A stretch of DNA of 64,000 nt from Candidatus Gastranaerophilales bacterium (GCA_910587815.1 CAJUNK010000002.1:1-64000); one strand, 5' to 3'. Shown: positions 16,852 to 26,240, counted from the first letter of the stretch. Numbers and translations: made by a program. The notes: generated by a model not told the origin, from the letters alone.

Positions 16852-17725
16852 AGATTTAAAAAATGAAATTAAAAATTTAAAATCTACAAAACCTGGCACA
16901 ATAGGCCTTGTGCCGACAATGGGTGCTTTGCACAAAGGGCATCTTAGTCTTATTGAAAAATGCAGACAAGAAAACAAAATTGCGATAGTTAGTGTTTTTG
17001 TAAATCCTACCCAGTTTGGGCCAAACGAAGATTATGATAAATATCCAAGAACATTAGAAGATGATGCACAACTGTGTGAGAATGCAGGTATAGATATTGT
17101 TTTTGCTCCATCACCTAGGGATATTTATGATGAATATTATTTCAAACACAAAGAAACTACTTTAATTTGCCCGCCTTATGAAGTTGTAAATAAATTATGC
17201 GGAAAAGCACGCCCAGGGCATTTTGATGGAGTTTGCACGATTGTTGGAAAATTATTCAATATTACAAAAGCAAATAAGGCATATTTTGGCCAAAAAGATG
17301 CACAACAATTGTTTATAATTCAAAAAATGGTACGGGAATTAAATTTTGATATTGAAATTGTCCCTTGCCCAATTGTGCGAGAGACTGACGGACTTGCATT
17401 ATCTAGCAGGAATACATATCTTGATGAAAAAGCACGCAAAAGCGCACTTTCCATAAGCAGGGCTCTTTTTAAGGCAAAAGAATTACGCACAAAGGGAGTA
17501 ATAGAAACACAAACCCTTATAGACACTGCACTTGCATATATTAATATGGGTGGCAATATGGAAACAGAGTATGCAGAAATTGTGTCTGTTGATACGTTTG
17601 AAAAAATTGATATAATAGAGGAAAATAAAAAAGCCCTTATGCTGATTGCAGCAAAAGTTAATGTGGAAGATAGTAATTCGGGCAATTGCTATCAAGTGCG
17701 GCTTATAGATAATATTGAATTGTAA
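16829..17725 (+). CDS. panC: Pantothenate synthetase
   Basis: Condenses pantoate and beta-alanine with ATP. I place the start at TTG 16829, giving MKIINKIEDLK, which matches the usual MK.I.TI.EL opening. AGGAG (16813-16817) lies 11 bases upstream inside panB. An ATG at 16811 is also in frame but sits on the SD itself. The result is 298 residues. Motifs: PTMGALHKGHLSLI (ATP-binding HxGH, H35 and H38), NPTQFGPNEDYDKYPRT, FGQKDAQQ and ALSSRNTYL (KMSKS-like loop). It is a cytoplasmic enzyme. It overlaps panB and is followed three bases later by a membrane-protein gene. Confidence 0.95.
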   Translation: MKIINKIEDLKNEIKNLKSTKPGTIGLVPTMGALHKGHLSLIEKCRQENKIAIVSVFVNPTQFGPNEDYDKYPRTLEDDAQLCENAGIDIVFAPSPRDIYDEYYFKHKETTLICPPYEVVNKLCGKARPGHFDGVCTIVGKLFNITKANKAYFGQKDAQQLFIIQKMVRELNFDIEIVPCPIVRETDGLALSSRNTYLDEKARKSALSISRALFKAKELRTKGVIETQTLIDTALAYINMGGNMETEYAEIVSVDTFEKIDIIEENKKALMLIAAKVNVEDSNSGNCYQVRLIDNIEL

Positions 17726-17727
17726 TT

Positions 17728-18657
17728 ATGGAAGAAAAATATAGAAAAATATATGATTTTATAAGTATAACAAGGGTGATATGCTCTTTGCTTGCAATTT
17801 TGTATGTGGCATATTGGTTTTTAAAAATTGCACATTTTCCGTTGATTCAATATATCGGCATTTTTTTAAATCCACCTATTGATTTTTTAAAATTGTTTTT
17901 AGAATGGAATATTGAACATAACGGAATCATCATAGATATGGTGCCAGTAATTGTTGCAGTTTTATTTCAAGCTTTTCATTTTGCCTTGCATCCTTTTTTA
18001 GGAATGATAGAAAAAATAGATAATAAGCACAAGCTGAATGTAATTGCAGAGAAAAAACTTGAAGAAAAACTTGTTAATGAAAATCTGAAAGAAATATTCG
18101 TTAGCAAAACAATGGAATATAACAAATTTGGCATATTATTAGTGCTAAATGTAAAAAGCGGCATAGATGAAAACATGCTGGATAAAAGACCAGATTATAG
18201 AGAAATTATCAGGGATGGATATATGAAAATAGTGAACTTAATCCGCAGAAAATATGCCACCTGTAAAGCTATAATGCCTGGTAAGCTTTTTATGGTTTAT
18301 GATAATTTTGCGTTATTTGATGATTTTTTGAGTGATATTTTAAGCGAAGTAAAAGCTTTTTGTGCAAAAAATAATGAGCAAGGTTTAGCATCTGAATTTA
18401 CATTCATTATTGATGCAATTAAAGATGATGCAAGCCTTGCTAGAGTTTTAGATAATTTAGAAAAAATTTCAACTTTAAGCTATACAAATAAAGCACTAGC
18501 TACAATGCCATTTAATATACGGTATAAATTAAACAATCAAAATAAATTTATACTAGAAACAATGGGTATATCAAGATTTTTTGAAAAAACTCCTGACAAT
18601 ATGCAAAAAAGCATAGACTTTGAATTATTCAGTATAAAAACAGCAAAGCGCAAATAA
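17728..18657 (+). CDS. Membrane protein of unknown function, downstream of panC
   Basis: 309 residues. The first third contains two or three hydrophobic helices (about residues 12-33, 40-56 and 72-96). The remainder is soluble and mixed alpha/beta, beginning with a Lys/Glu-rich helix (DNKHKLNVIAEKKLEEKLVNE). I do not recognise the soluble domain. Its rhythm (FGILLVLNVKSG...LARVLDNLEKISTLSY) resembles a degenerate cyclase or GGDEF-like fold, but no catalytic motif is present, so I make no functional claim. The ATG lies two bases after the panC stop, so co-translation is likely. A dispersed palindrome copy follows. Confidence 0.8.
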   Translation: MEEKYRKIYDFISITRVICSLLAILYVAYWFLKIAHFPLIQYIGIFLNPPIDFLKLFLEWNIEHNGIIIDMVPVIVAVLFQAFHFALHPFLGMIEKIDNKHKLNVIAEKKLEEKLVNENLKEIFVSKTMEYNKFGILLVLNVKSGIDENMLDKRPDYREIIRDGYMKIVNLIRRKYATCKAIMPGKLFMVYDNFALFDDFLSDILSEVKAFCAKNNEQGLASEFTFIIDAIKDDASLARVLDNLEKISTLSYTNKALATMPFNIRYKLNNQNKFILETMGISRFFEKTPDNMQKSIDFELFSIKTAKRK

Positions 18658-18696
18658 TACAAGAACCTTGCAAGCATTATTGGAATTATTATTTAT

Positions 18697-18715
18697 ATTC
18701 CAATAATGGAATATA
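18697..18715. repeat. Dispersed 19-bp palindrome, copy 4
   Basis: attccaataatggaatata lies in the 82-bp gap between two convergent genes. The core TTCCAATAATGGAA is dyadic, and an upstream attattggaat (18677-18687) repeats one arm, so alternative hairpins are possible. Confidence 0.5.
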
Positions 18716-18739
18716 GTGCCACAATTTCAATAAAAAAAT

Positions 18740-19738
18740 TTAATATGCAGGTGCATTAAAAACAATTTGCTTGTTATATAGCGGATTATCGGATTTTATT
18801 TCTTTGTATAAATCTTTAACTAAGATTTTTGATTTTTTAAACGGAGCAAAATCATAACTTTTCATCACATCAAGTAATATTTTATGGTTTACAAAATAGC
18901 TTTTGACCTTGATATACAAAGTCCAGGATAAATTTCTTTTTGAAATTTCTGATTTTACAAATTTCAATATATCAGCAAGATAAACCTCATAAGATGGTGC
19001 CAAAACTACATCTAAAATAAAATCACTACTATTTCTAGTTGAAATAACAAAATAGCCAAAAATACTCTTGTTATCAGGGTTTTCAAGCACATATTTAAAT
19101 GTAATTTTGTTCCTTATTCCAACAAAAACATTATCATTAAAATATTTTTCACCTATTTGAAAAGCAGGCTGCTGGTGGGAATTAATTAAGCCATTATATA
19201 AATCGGCAATCTTTGCCACTTCATAATTTTTAGAAAACTTTATAAAATCGTAACCGTGTTTTTTTTCATACGGAAAATCAGATTTTTTGATTTTGAATAA
19301 ATACTCATCTGCTAAAATTCTAAACTTGCAGACATCGGAAAGCAATTTTAGCATTTTTTCATCAGCTTCATCCACCACTACAAAAAAGGATTCAGCACCC
19401 TTTGCTAAAAATTTATTTACTACATAATTTATCAAAAGTTCCGCATATTCTACAGAATTTTCTCTTAAAAACAACTGAGAGATTTTAAGCCTTTTTGGAT
19501 TGCTATCGTCCTTTTCAAGCGAAATTAATCCATAAACTTTGTTTTCATCCGCTGCAACGTATGTTTCCTTTAGAAATTTTAGTTTTAAAGGCAGCAAGTA
19601 ATGAATAATATCAAGCGGAAATGGAGGAAAGCCTGAATTATTGTACTCAAAATTTACAACCGAAATTAAATCTTTCAGCCTTTCTTTCGACATAAAGGCC
19701 AAATTTTGAATAGTAGCCATAAAATAATAATAACACAT
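18740..19738 (-). CDS. GNAT-like protein, possibly two acetyltransferase folds in tandem
   Basis: 332 residues (326 if the in-frame ATG at 19720, giving MATIQNLAF, is used). No exact family is recognised. Residues 60-135 (YVAADENKVYGLISLE...ISQLFLRENS...AELLINYVVNKFLAKGAESFFVVVDE) have the strand-turn-helix order of a GNAT acetyltransferase, including an acceptor-loop-like region. A second similar half follows (IFGYFVISTRNSSDFILDVVLAPSYEVYLADILKFVKSEI). The Q/RxxGxG/A acetyl-CoA signature is not clear, so activity is uncertain. Soluble. Convergent with the gene at 17728. Confidence 0.65.
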   Translation of the reverse strand: MCYYYFMATIQNLAFMSKERLKDLISVVNFEYNNSGFPPFPLDIIHYLLPLKLKFLKETYVAADENKVYGLISLEKDDSNPKRLKISQLFLRENSVEYAELLINYVVNKFLAKGAESFFVVVDEADEKMLKLLSDVCKFRILADEYLFKIKKSDFPYEKKHGYDFIKFSKNYEVAKIADLYNGLINSHQQPAFQIGEKYFNDNVFVGIRNKITFKYVLENPDNKSIFGYFVISTRNSSDFILDVVLAPSYEVYLADILKFVKSEISKRNLSWTLYIKVKSYFVNHKILLDVMKSYDFAPFKKSKILVKDLYKEIKSDNPLYNKQIVFNAPAY

Positions 19739-19778
19739 TCATCAAATAATTTACATGAAGCCTGTTATAAAACGATTA

Positions 19779-20243
19779 TTAATGTTTTCCTTTATGTTCA
19801 GGATAAAAATCTACAAATTTGAAAACATTTTCGTACAAAAATTCACGCAATGGAACTTGGAATTTATTTTCAATAAAATTAGCACTGTCCACATATTTTT
19901 GTCTTACAGTTTTTGCAATTTCGCCTAGTTTTCTACTGCCAAAAATTGCTTTTGCGGGTTTTTCAAGCTCTTTTGAAGAAAAACAATTAAATTTATCACG
20001 AAGAGCAGGCACTCCTGCAATTATTGCAAAAGCACCAAGTGTACCAAAAAGCATCCAAGAAGCCACTTTTGAAGCTGCGCTTTTCTCTTTTTTTGGTATG
20101 CTTTCATTGGTATCATTTTTTAGGGCCTCTGTTGCAGGGTTTTGTATGTTAAATTTTGAAAATGCTTGTTTATTGTTGTCATTTGCCCAGCCAGGCCTAA
20201 AGGAACCATACACACCGGTAGGCTGAATCACTGTATAAAACAT
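19779..20243 (-). CDS. Small single-pass membrane protein of unknown function
   Basis: 154 residues. A disordered N-terminal region (YGSFRPGWANDNNKQAF...) is followed by a hydrophobic segment at about residues 62-80 (VASWMLFGTLGAFAIIAGVPAL) and a C-terminal domain of about 70 residues with basic helices, ending in EHKGKH. The layout is like other lineage-specific proteins in this window: short N-terminal linker, membrane helix, soluble tail. AAGGGGG lies just upstream of the ATG. It is followed 40 bp downstream by the GNAT-like gene on the same strand. Confidence 0.75.
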   Translation of the reverse strand: MFYTVIQPTGVYGSFRPGWANDNNKQAFSKFNIQNPATEALKNDTNESIPKKEKSAASKVASWMLFGTLGAFAIIAGVPALRDKFNCFSSKELEKPAKAIFGSRKLGEIAKTVRQKYVDSANFIENKFQVPLREFLYENVFKFVDFYPEHKGKH

Positions 20244-20411
20244 ACATACCCCCTTTCCCAGGCCAAACTAAATTAGCCAATTATATAAGGGTGAAAATAA
20301 AAAATACTTGTTATAAAGAATATAAAAAAATACAATTTTTAACAAAAGTTTACAAAAATTATTTGATATTTTTTGAATCTTTTAGTCATAATTTTTCAGC
20401 CACAGCCTGTT

Positions 20412-21737
20412 TTATATAATATTACCATTGGCATCGTATATTTTTGTTCCAATTAATTTGCCATTTTCATCATATTCATCTTCTTGTCTTTTTGTTGCTT
20501 TATTATTTTTAATGGCATCTTCTGTTTCATAAAACCATGTTGTTTTTCCTAAAATTACATTATTCGTATTATATTTTGTTTTTTCTATTGTTATATTGTC
20601 ATCGCTTTGAATATTTTTTTCATCAATTGTATAACCATCAGTATCCGTATAAATATTTTTAATATTTTTGCCATCAGCGCTAATAACAACAAAATTATCT
20701 TTGCCATTTGTTTTAATTCTTAAACCATCATCTGTCAAAATATCATTAGCTTCACTTGTGTACATTTTTGTAAATTGATTCAAATCTAATTTATGACCTA
20801 TGATATCTAAAAATTTATTAGCATTATCCATATCTTGTTCAAGAATAATGTTGCCATCTAAATCATATTTAACTGCTTTTGCATCATTTGCTTTCATAGA
20901 TGTATCAACAGAGTGGGTTATTTTTACAATTTCATCCATATCAGTATTTTGCATGATATTTTCTATATATTTTGTTCCATCATCATTCTTTTTTATAATT
21001 TCAATATAATCAGAGCCAACCATTCCAACAGTTCTGCCATCTTTTAGTGTAAAATTTCCACTGGATGTTAAAAGTGCGCATTCTTCAGCATTAAGGTCTA
21101 ATCCTGCAATTTCAAGCAGTTCTTCGCTTAAATTATCAGCATCTGCACCCTTATTTAATGCAAGGTTTGGTAATTTTATCTCATCACCTGGGCTAATTAC
21201 ACTATTGTGCCTTGTGCCATCAAGTATCCTTTTTCTTCCAATTGTTTCATTGCCATCCGCATCAACGGTGCCATAAATTTCAGGATTGGCATCCATAATG
21301 CTTTTTTCAAGTTCAAACCATTCTTTTGAATACGGCGTTACATCACTATAGTGATTTTTCATTATATGGTCAAGACAATCATTATCACCTTGTTTCCAGG
21401 CATCAACAATAACCGTTTTAAAATCGGAATCAGCACTTTCATTGTCTGAATCAATCGATGTCAGAGATTGTTGCACAATACTTTGAACATCATCAGCTTC
21501 CATATTATAACGGCCGCTAAAACTGTTTATTTCATCATCAGTTACGCTATCATTGCCATCTTCATCAATTTCAAGAAGAATTTGTTCGGTTTCATCTTTC
21601 TTGAGACCAACTTCAAAATCGACTTCTGTGCCATTTTTGAGCTGTATTTTCCCATAAGAGCCTTTAAAATCTTCTTGTTTGATTGCAAAATCAGAAGCCA
21701 ATTCGCCAGATTTTACCTTTGATACATCAAAAGTCAT
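20412..21737 (-). CDS. EF-hand / LysM-like / YD-like repeat protein, unknown function
   Basis: A 441-residue acidic protein. A single EF-hand-type calcium loop lies at residues 58-69 (D58, D60, N62, S64, E69). Around residues 140-195 the stretch DANPEIYG...HNSVISPGDEIKLP resembles a LysM unit, whose last strand typically reads I.PG..L.IP. The C-terminal 200 residues are beta-rich with Asp/Asn/Gly turns (DLDGNIILEQDMDN, DTDGYTIDEKN, YDENGKLIGTKIYDANGNI), reminiscent of YD-type repeats. An EDFKG motif occurs near the N-terminus (F24-K-G26). No signal peptide is seen. The mix suggests a cell-surface or wall-associated role, but that is inference. Confidence 0.75.
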   Translation of the reverse strand: MTFDVSKVKSGELASDFAIKQEDFKGSYGKIQLKNGTEVDFEVGLKKDETEQILLEIDEDGNDSVTDDEINSFSGRYNMEADDVQSIVQQSLTSIDSDNESADSDFKTVIVDAWKQGDNDCLDHIMKNHYSDVTPYSKEWFELEKSIMDANPEIYGTVDADGNETIGRKRILDGTRHNSVISPGDEIKLPNLALNKGADADNLSEELLEIAGLDLNAEECALLTSSGNFTLKDGRTVGMVGSDYIEIIKKNDDGTKYIENIMQNTDMDEIVKITHSVDTSMKANDAKAVKYDLDGNIILEQDMDNANKFLDIIGHKLDLNQFTKMYTSEANDILTDDGLRIKTNGKDNFVVISADGKNIKNIYTDTDGYTIDEKNIQSDDNITIEKTKYNTNNVILGKTTWFYETEDAIKNNKATKRQEDEYDENGKLIGTKIYDANGNII

Positions 21738-21891
21738 TCTTTATAATTCCCTTTTATTTAAAAATTCTACACCAACTCGGCATTTGTCAGCCTTATCTGC
21801 TTAAAATAACGACTAGGTAAGATAATTTCTGAACAGTTTATCTTTTTTTCTTTACAAATATTAATAAAGCCTTATTAGTGAATTCAGGGAA

Positions 21892-22653
21892 TTATTCTGC
21901 GGCTTCTTCTTTTTCTTCTGTTTTTGCTTTTCTATATTCTTCAGGCGCATCTTCTCTATCTTGGTTCCAGCGTTCTAAACCAAGTTGTTTTCGAACTAAG
22001 CCAATACCAACATGCACGCGCCATTCATCCATTTTAAGTTGCATTGCCAGTATTTTATGGCACCCAATTGGAGGTAATGGCAATAACGGTTCGTAAAGAT
22101 TTTTCACTGCCATTAATTGATCAGGCGTTAGTGCCAGTTTTCTTTTTGGAAAACTTGCTTTTGGAAGCATCATTTTTTGTCTAATTAAATTAATTCCAAA
22201 AAATACTTTTTTAGATTCTAAACCTATTGCTTCACCAATAACTTCGTGCGCATCAGGATTAGGCAAAGGAAGCATTTTTTTGTATAATTCCTCAATTTGC
22301 GCCAATTGTTCTTTTGTAACTAAAAGCGGTTTAGACTTTTGCATTGGGCGTTTTGGCGCATTTGAACGCATTCCGGGTTTTGAAAAACCACCTGGCCTTT
22401 GAGGGCCGCGTTTTTGAAAACCACCTGGACGCTGAGGCCTGTTATTATCGCGATTAAATGGTTTTTTATAATGATTGTCAGAGCCAGCAGAATAACTTCT
22501 ATATTGTGGCTGCGCCTGAGCTTGGGGCTGAGGAGCATTAGGATCAGTCAATATCGGTGTTTTATCAGGATATAGACATGAAGGGCAAATAACCCTTTTT
22601 GGATTTTTAGTTTCAAATTCTTTGCCACATTTAGTGCATTTGTTAGTGTACAT
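21892..22653 (-). CDS. Zinc-ribbon protein with RGG-like linker and two copies of an LPLP module
   Basis: A 253-residue protein that I do not recognise. Residues 1-30 form a zinc ribbon (C6, C9, C23, C26). Residues 35-110 are a Gln/Pro and RPGGF-rich disordered, basic linker typical of nucleic-acid binding. Residues 111-163 and 174-227 are two copies of one module with shared pattern QL..I..LY...LPLP....H..I...I.L....V..GI.LIR....L. The C-terminus is a charged tail (EEKEEAAE). The domain set suggests an RNA- or DNA-binding adaptor. Leftward, preceded by a long gap. Confidence 0.8.
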   Translation of the reverse strand: MYTNKCTKCGKEFETKNPKRVICPSCLYPDKTPILTDPNAPQPQAQAQPQYRSYSAGSDNHYKKPFNRDNNRPQRPGGFQKRGPQRPGGFSKPGMRSNAPKRPMQKSKPLLVTKEQLAQIEELYKKMLPLPNPDAHEVIGEAIGLESKKVFFGINLIRQKMMLPKASFPKRKLALTPDQLMAVKNLYEPLLPLPPIGCHKILAMQLKMDEWRVHVGIGLVRKQLGLERWNQDREDAPEEYRKAKTEEKEEAAE

Positions 22654-22851
22654 AAAAGATTATCCTTCTTGGCTTTAGCTTTATTCCATCAATTAAAATC
22701 AGCATCAGCAAAAATGCAAATTTCTCCCTAAAAAATAAATGAGGGTGGTTACTAGTTTATTCTATACTTAAAATTCAATAAATACAAGCTTTTTTTAAAG
22801 AAATAACAATAATTTTATCAATATTGCAATACACAAAATATACAAAGACAC

Positions 22852-22877
22852 AAAAAAGCCCATTTAGGGCTTTTTTT
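22852..22877 (-). terminator. Terminator of the 69-residue gene
   Basis: The core stem agccc/gggct, extended by A/T pairs, has T-runs on both sides, so it can act in either direction. It lies 24 bases past the stop at 22901 on the minus strand and supports that small gene as real. Confidence 0.75.
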
Positions 22878-22900
22878 AAGAATAATTATCATTTATAAAC

Positions 22901-23110
22901 TTATGCTATAAAATTATTGCCATATTTTAGAGACCCAACAAAATAGCATTCTTTAAGCATTTTGTTTAAACTCCTGTATACTTTTTTCTTTGGCGGTTCA
23001 CAAGCTGCTTTAATAGCATTTGTTGCATTTTTGTATTCATTTGCAATAGTGCCTGTGATAAAAAAATTGTTCATCTTACTTGCAACTAATTCAGAATTTG
23101 AAGTAATCAT
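22901..23110 (-). CDS. Small unknown protein, 69 residues
   Basis: MITSNSELVASKMNNFFITGTIANEY... is a basic, soluble small protein with two cysteines (CEPPKKK and ECYF). There is no recognised family. An SD-like gagg lies about 12 bases upstream of the ATG and a good terminator directly follows, so a short monocistronic transcript is likely. Amino-acid use is not that of a shadow frame. Confidence 0.65.
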   Translation of the reverse strand: MITSNSELVASKMNNFFITGTIANEYKNATNAIKAACEPPKKKVYRSLNKMLKECYFVGSLKYGNNFIA

Positions 23111-23244
23111 TCTCTTTTTAATCCTCGTTTAAAGTGTCTTATATATTAATAAAGTATTTTATGAACAAAAGATTGATATTTTATATTTAAAATATATACT
23201 TTTTGTTACATTTATTTACATTTACTTAAAACAAGTGTCTAATG

Positions 23245-24510
23245 TTATTCAATTTCATATTCTGAAAGCGGCAGTTTTTCTATGGTATTCCAAAGATTAT
23301 TTTCACTGTATTTAAAAACCTTTATATAATTTTTCGTAATACCCATATATTTTCCGTTTTTTTTGGATTTCTTCTGGAATAAAACTTCTTGAACAGTATT
23401 TTTATTTGATTCCAAAAATACTGTATGTAAACTATTTGAAAGAGATATCAGCGTTTTTGTACGTTCTTTTTTTATGTGTTCATATACCTGATTTGGCATA
23501 TTATAAGCAGGGGTGCCTTTTCTTTTTGAATAAGGAAAACTATGAATAAAAGACAGTTTTGTCTCTTTTAGTGCTTCATAGGTTTCTAGAAAATCTTCTT
23601 CTGTTTCATTTGGAAAACCTGTGATTATATCACATCCAAGATATGGCAGGGTAAATGCGCCATGCAAGCTATTTATTACATTTTTGGCATATTCTTTCGT
23701 ATAAAATCTATTCATATTTTTAAGCGTTTTATTACACAAACTCTGCAACGAAAGGTGAAAATGCGGACAGAATTTTTCTGAATGTGATAAAAATTCTATC
23801 ATATCATCAGTAATTTCTGTGACATATAATGAACCTAAACGATATCTTGAAATACCTGTATCTTCTATTTTTTTCAATAAATCAAGCAGATTTTTATTAA
23901 ACTCTTTTCCCCACTCACCTATGTGTATGCCAACAATGACAACTTCTTTATACCCTTTATTTGCAAGCAAATTCACCTGATTTATAATATTTTCTTCACT
24001 GTCAGAGCGGGAATTACCCCTTGCATAAGGAATAATGCAATAAGAACAGCGGTTTGAGCACCCTTCTTGGATTTTTATACTTGGCCTTGTTGTGTTTAAA
24101 AATTCAAGGTTTTTATGATGAAACTCTTTTATATTAAAAATATTTTCAACCTCTATCTTTTTTGCACTGTCTGCATAATTTTCTAAATGTTGTACAATAT
24201 CAAGTTTTTCATTGTTTCCTAAAATAATGTCTGCATTAATATCTTCAGGGTTTTGAACAGTTTGTGCAAAACAGCCTGTAAGCACTATTTTTGCATTAGG
24301 ATTTTTAATTTTAAATTGTTTTAGAATATAAAGTGCCTGGTTATCTGCATGTGATGTAACAGAGCAGGTATTCAAAATAAAAAAGTCACATTCCTGCTCG
24401 CATTTAGCAGGCGTATAGCCGCCTTTTTCAAGCTCTTGATAGATTAATTGACCTTCAATGTGGTTTGTTTTACACCCCAAAGATTTTATGTAAAATTTAT
24501 TCTTTTTCAA
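23245..24510 (-). CDS. mtaB: tRNA t6A37 C2-methylthiotransferase (MtaB-type radical SAM)
   Basis: Adds a methylthio group to t6A at tRNA position 37. I place the start at TTG 24510 (MKKNKFYIKSLGCKTN), because longer readings begin with a hydrophobic non-family stretch read through the upstream gene. The result is 421 residues. The N-terminal domain has three [4Fe-4S] cysteines in LGCKTN, NTCSVT and TGCFAQ. The radical-SAM motif CSNRCSYC (CxxxCxxC) is followed by YARGNSRS. TGFPNETEEDF and a short C-terminal TRAM-like region complete the family pattern. It overlaps the upstream methyltransferase gene by 14 bp, indicating translational coupling of two RNA-modification genes. Confidence 0.93.
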   Translation of the reverse strand: MKKNKFYIKSLGCKTNHIEGQLIYQELEKGGYTPAKCEQECDFFILNTCSVTSHADNQALYILKQFKIKNPNAKIVLTGCFAQTVQNPEDINADIILGNNEKLDIVQHLENYADSAKKIEVENIFNIKEFHHKNLEFLNTTRPSIKIQEGCSNRCSYCIIPYARGNSRSDSEENIINQVNLLANKGYKEVVIVGIHIGEWGKEFNKNLLDLLKKIEDTGISRYRLGSLYVTEITDDMIEFLSHSEKFCPHFHLSLQSLCNKTLKNMNRFYTKEYAKNVINSLHGAFTLPYLGCDIITGFPNETEEDFLETYEALKETKLSFIHSFPYSKRKGTPAYNMPNQVYEHIKKERTKTLISLSNSLHTVFLESNKNTVQEVLFQKKSKKNGKYMGITKNYIKVFKYSENNLWNTIEKLPLSEYEIE

Positions 24511-25912
24511 AACAGGATATACTTTCAATATGATGAGTAAATGGAAACATATCAGCACCTTGAATGGATTTCATTTTAAAACCTAATTCATACAAAATTT
24601 TTGCATCACGACAAAGCGTGGATGGGTTGCAAGATATATATATTATGGATTTTGCAAGCTTTGATATAATCTCAAGTGCTTCTTTATCAGAACCTTTTCT
24701 TGGAGGATCCAAAATAGCATAATCAAAAGATATTTGAGAATTTTTACCCTTGGTTGCATTGGTGCTTTTAGGATTAATGAAGTTTTTAAAAATTTCTTTT
24801 GCATCACCCTGAAATACTTCATAATTTTCACAATTATTTAATTTAAAATTAGTTTTGGCATCGGATACTGCACTTTTTGATTCTTCTACAAGAGTAATTT
24901 TCTTTGCCCTATCTTTTAGAAAAATTCCGATAGTACCCACACCGCCATAAGCGTCCAAAATGGTGGAATTTGGCCTTACCATTGATTTTGCAGCATCAAA
25001 AAGAGCCTGCGCAACAGGAGGATTTATTTGAAAAAAACTATCCTTGCTGACCTTGTAAATATATTCTATGCCATCTTTGGAATATAGTTTTTGATAAACA
25101 AAATCCGCTCCAGACAGGACCTCTGTGATATCGCCAGTTATTTTATTAGTTCTGTTTGGATTAAAATTCACCAAAACACCTGAAATAACAGAAAATTTTG
25201 CCATCAAGGTATCAGCAAAAGCTTTAATATCAGATTTTATTTTGTCAAACCATTCATAATCCTTATTCAAAACAAGCGTTAGAATGATTTTTTTATCAGA
25301 AGAAGAATAGCGCATTAAAATGTGCTTTAAAAGGCCTTTGTCTTTTTTTTCAATATAAGCCCCAAGTTTCCAATTTTCTCTTATAAACTCTGTTATTTCG
25401 TCAATTATTTTTGGCTGAATCGGGCAAAATTTAATATTTGTAATATCATGCGTATTTTCTTTGTAATAGCCTATCAAAAGCCTTTTTGAAACCTTGGTTT
25501 CTCCTATTCTGTTTTGAACTTTACACCTGTATTCTTTGGTTTTTGCTGCTTTTATAAATGGTTTAAATTCAATATCTTCAAACCCTTCAAAAGCGGCAGT
25601 TGAAAACATTTCTTTTAATATATCTTGCTTTTGTTCAATTAAAAAATCGTATTCAATATTTTGAAGATTACACCCTCCACAAGCATTAAAAAGTGGGCAA
25701 AAAGGCTTCATTCTATAAGGGGAAGGCGTAATTATATCAAGAATTTTTGCACGGATAAAATTTTTATTTATTCTTAAAACCCTTGCTTTAACTATATCTT
25801 TTGGCACAGCATTATCCACAAATACAGCCTTTCCTTCAAAATGCGCCAAAGAAGTACCTGAATACAGTAATTTTTCTATAGTTAATTCAATTATATCATC
25901 TTGTTTTAACAT
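24497..25912 (-). CDS. 23S rRNA (uracil-C5)-methyltransferase, RlmD/RumA family
   Basis: An SAM-dependent enzyme that methylates C5 of a uridine, most likely in 23S rRNA. I choose ATG 25912 (MLKQDDIIELTIEKL), the usual family opening, two bases after the upstream gene's stop. The result is 471 residues. An N-terminal TRAM domain is followed by iron-sulfur cysteines in FCPLFNACGGCNLQ, then the SAM domain with DAYGGVGTIGIFL, the motif DPPRKGSD and the catalytic Cys in YISCNPSTLCRD. RlmD, RlmCD and TrmA-like members cannot be separated with certainty by eye. It forms an overlapping run with the wHTH gene and mtaB. Confidence 0.9.
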   Translation of the reverse strand: MLKQDDIIELTIEKLLYSGTSLAHFEGKAVFVDNAVPKDIVKARVLRINKNFIRAKILDIITPSPYRMKPFCPLFNACGGCNLQNIEYDFLIEQKQDILKEMFSTAAFEGFEDIEFKPFIKAAKTKEYRCKVQNRIGETKVSKRLLIGYYKENTHDITNIKFCPIQPKIIDEITEFIRENWKLGAYIEKKDKGLLKHILMRYSSSDKKIILTLVLNKDYEWFDKIKSDIKAFADTLMAKFSVISGVLVNFNPNRTNKITGDITEVLSGADFVYQKLYSKDGIEYIYKVSKDSFFQINPPVAQALFDAAKSMVRPNSTILDAYGGVGTIGIFLKDRAKKITLVEESKSAVSDAKTNFKLNNCENYEVFQGDAKEIFKNFINPKSTNATKGKNSQISFDYAILDPPRKGSDKEALEIISKLAKSIIYISCNPSTLCRDAKILYELGFKMKSIQGADMFPFTHHIESISCFEKE

Positions 25913-25913
25913 T

Positions 25914-26240
25914 TTAATATTTGAAATACCTGTCAAAATCTACATCATCAAAAGAGCAAAGAAGCCTATAGACAGGGTCTTCCTCATCCATTCTTTGAAA
26001 ATTATATTCATCAAACTTCCAAAATTTAGGGTTTATACCAATTGAACGTACGATTTGATGTTCATATAAAATTTTCAATTTTTTCTTCACAATATTAAGT
26101 TCGATTTTTAACTGTTTAGACAATTCAACAGCAGTGATTCCATCGTCACTAGAGCATTTTTCAGGAGTTAAAAACATTAGCTCTAGTCCGATTTTTTTTA
26201 AATCATTGTCTTCATCTTCTAAATCGTATAAATCGGGCAT
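25914..26240 (-). CDS. Small winged-helix-like regulator
   Basis: 108 residues from ATG 26240 (MPDLYDLEDEDNDLKK). A longer TTG reading starting at 26261 is less likely. The central region ITAVELSKQLKIELNIVKKKLKILYEHQIVRSIG has the helix-turn-helix then wing layout of a winged-helix DNA-binding domain. The acidic N-terminus and aromatic C-terminus (DDVDFDRYFKY) are unassigned. It is the first gene of the run with the rRNA methyltransferase and mtaB, one base apart from the former. No operator could be pinned down. Confidence 0.7.
   Translation of the reverse strand: MPDLYDLEDEDNDLKKIGLELMFLTPEKCSSDDGITAVELSKQLKIELNIVKKKLKILYEHQIVRSIGINPKFWKFDEYNFQRMDEEDPVYRLLCSFDDVDFDRYFKY

Noticed and set aside
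24511..24558. Longer N-terminus for MtaB (16 more residues)
   Set aside because: It starts inside the upstream methyltransferase gene, gives a hydrophobic stretch foreign to the family and has no ribosome site.
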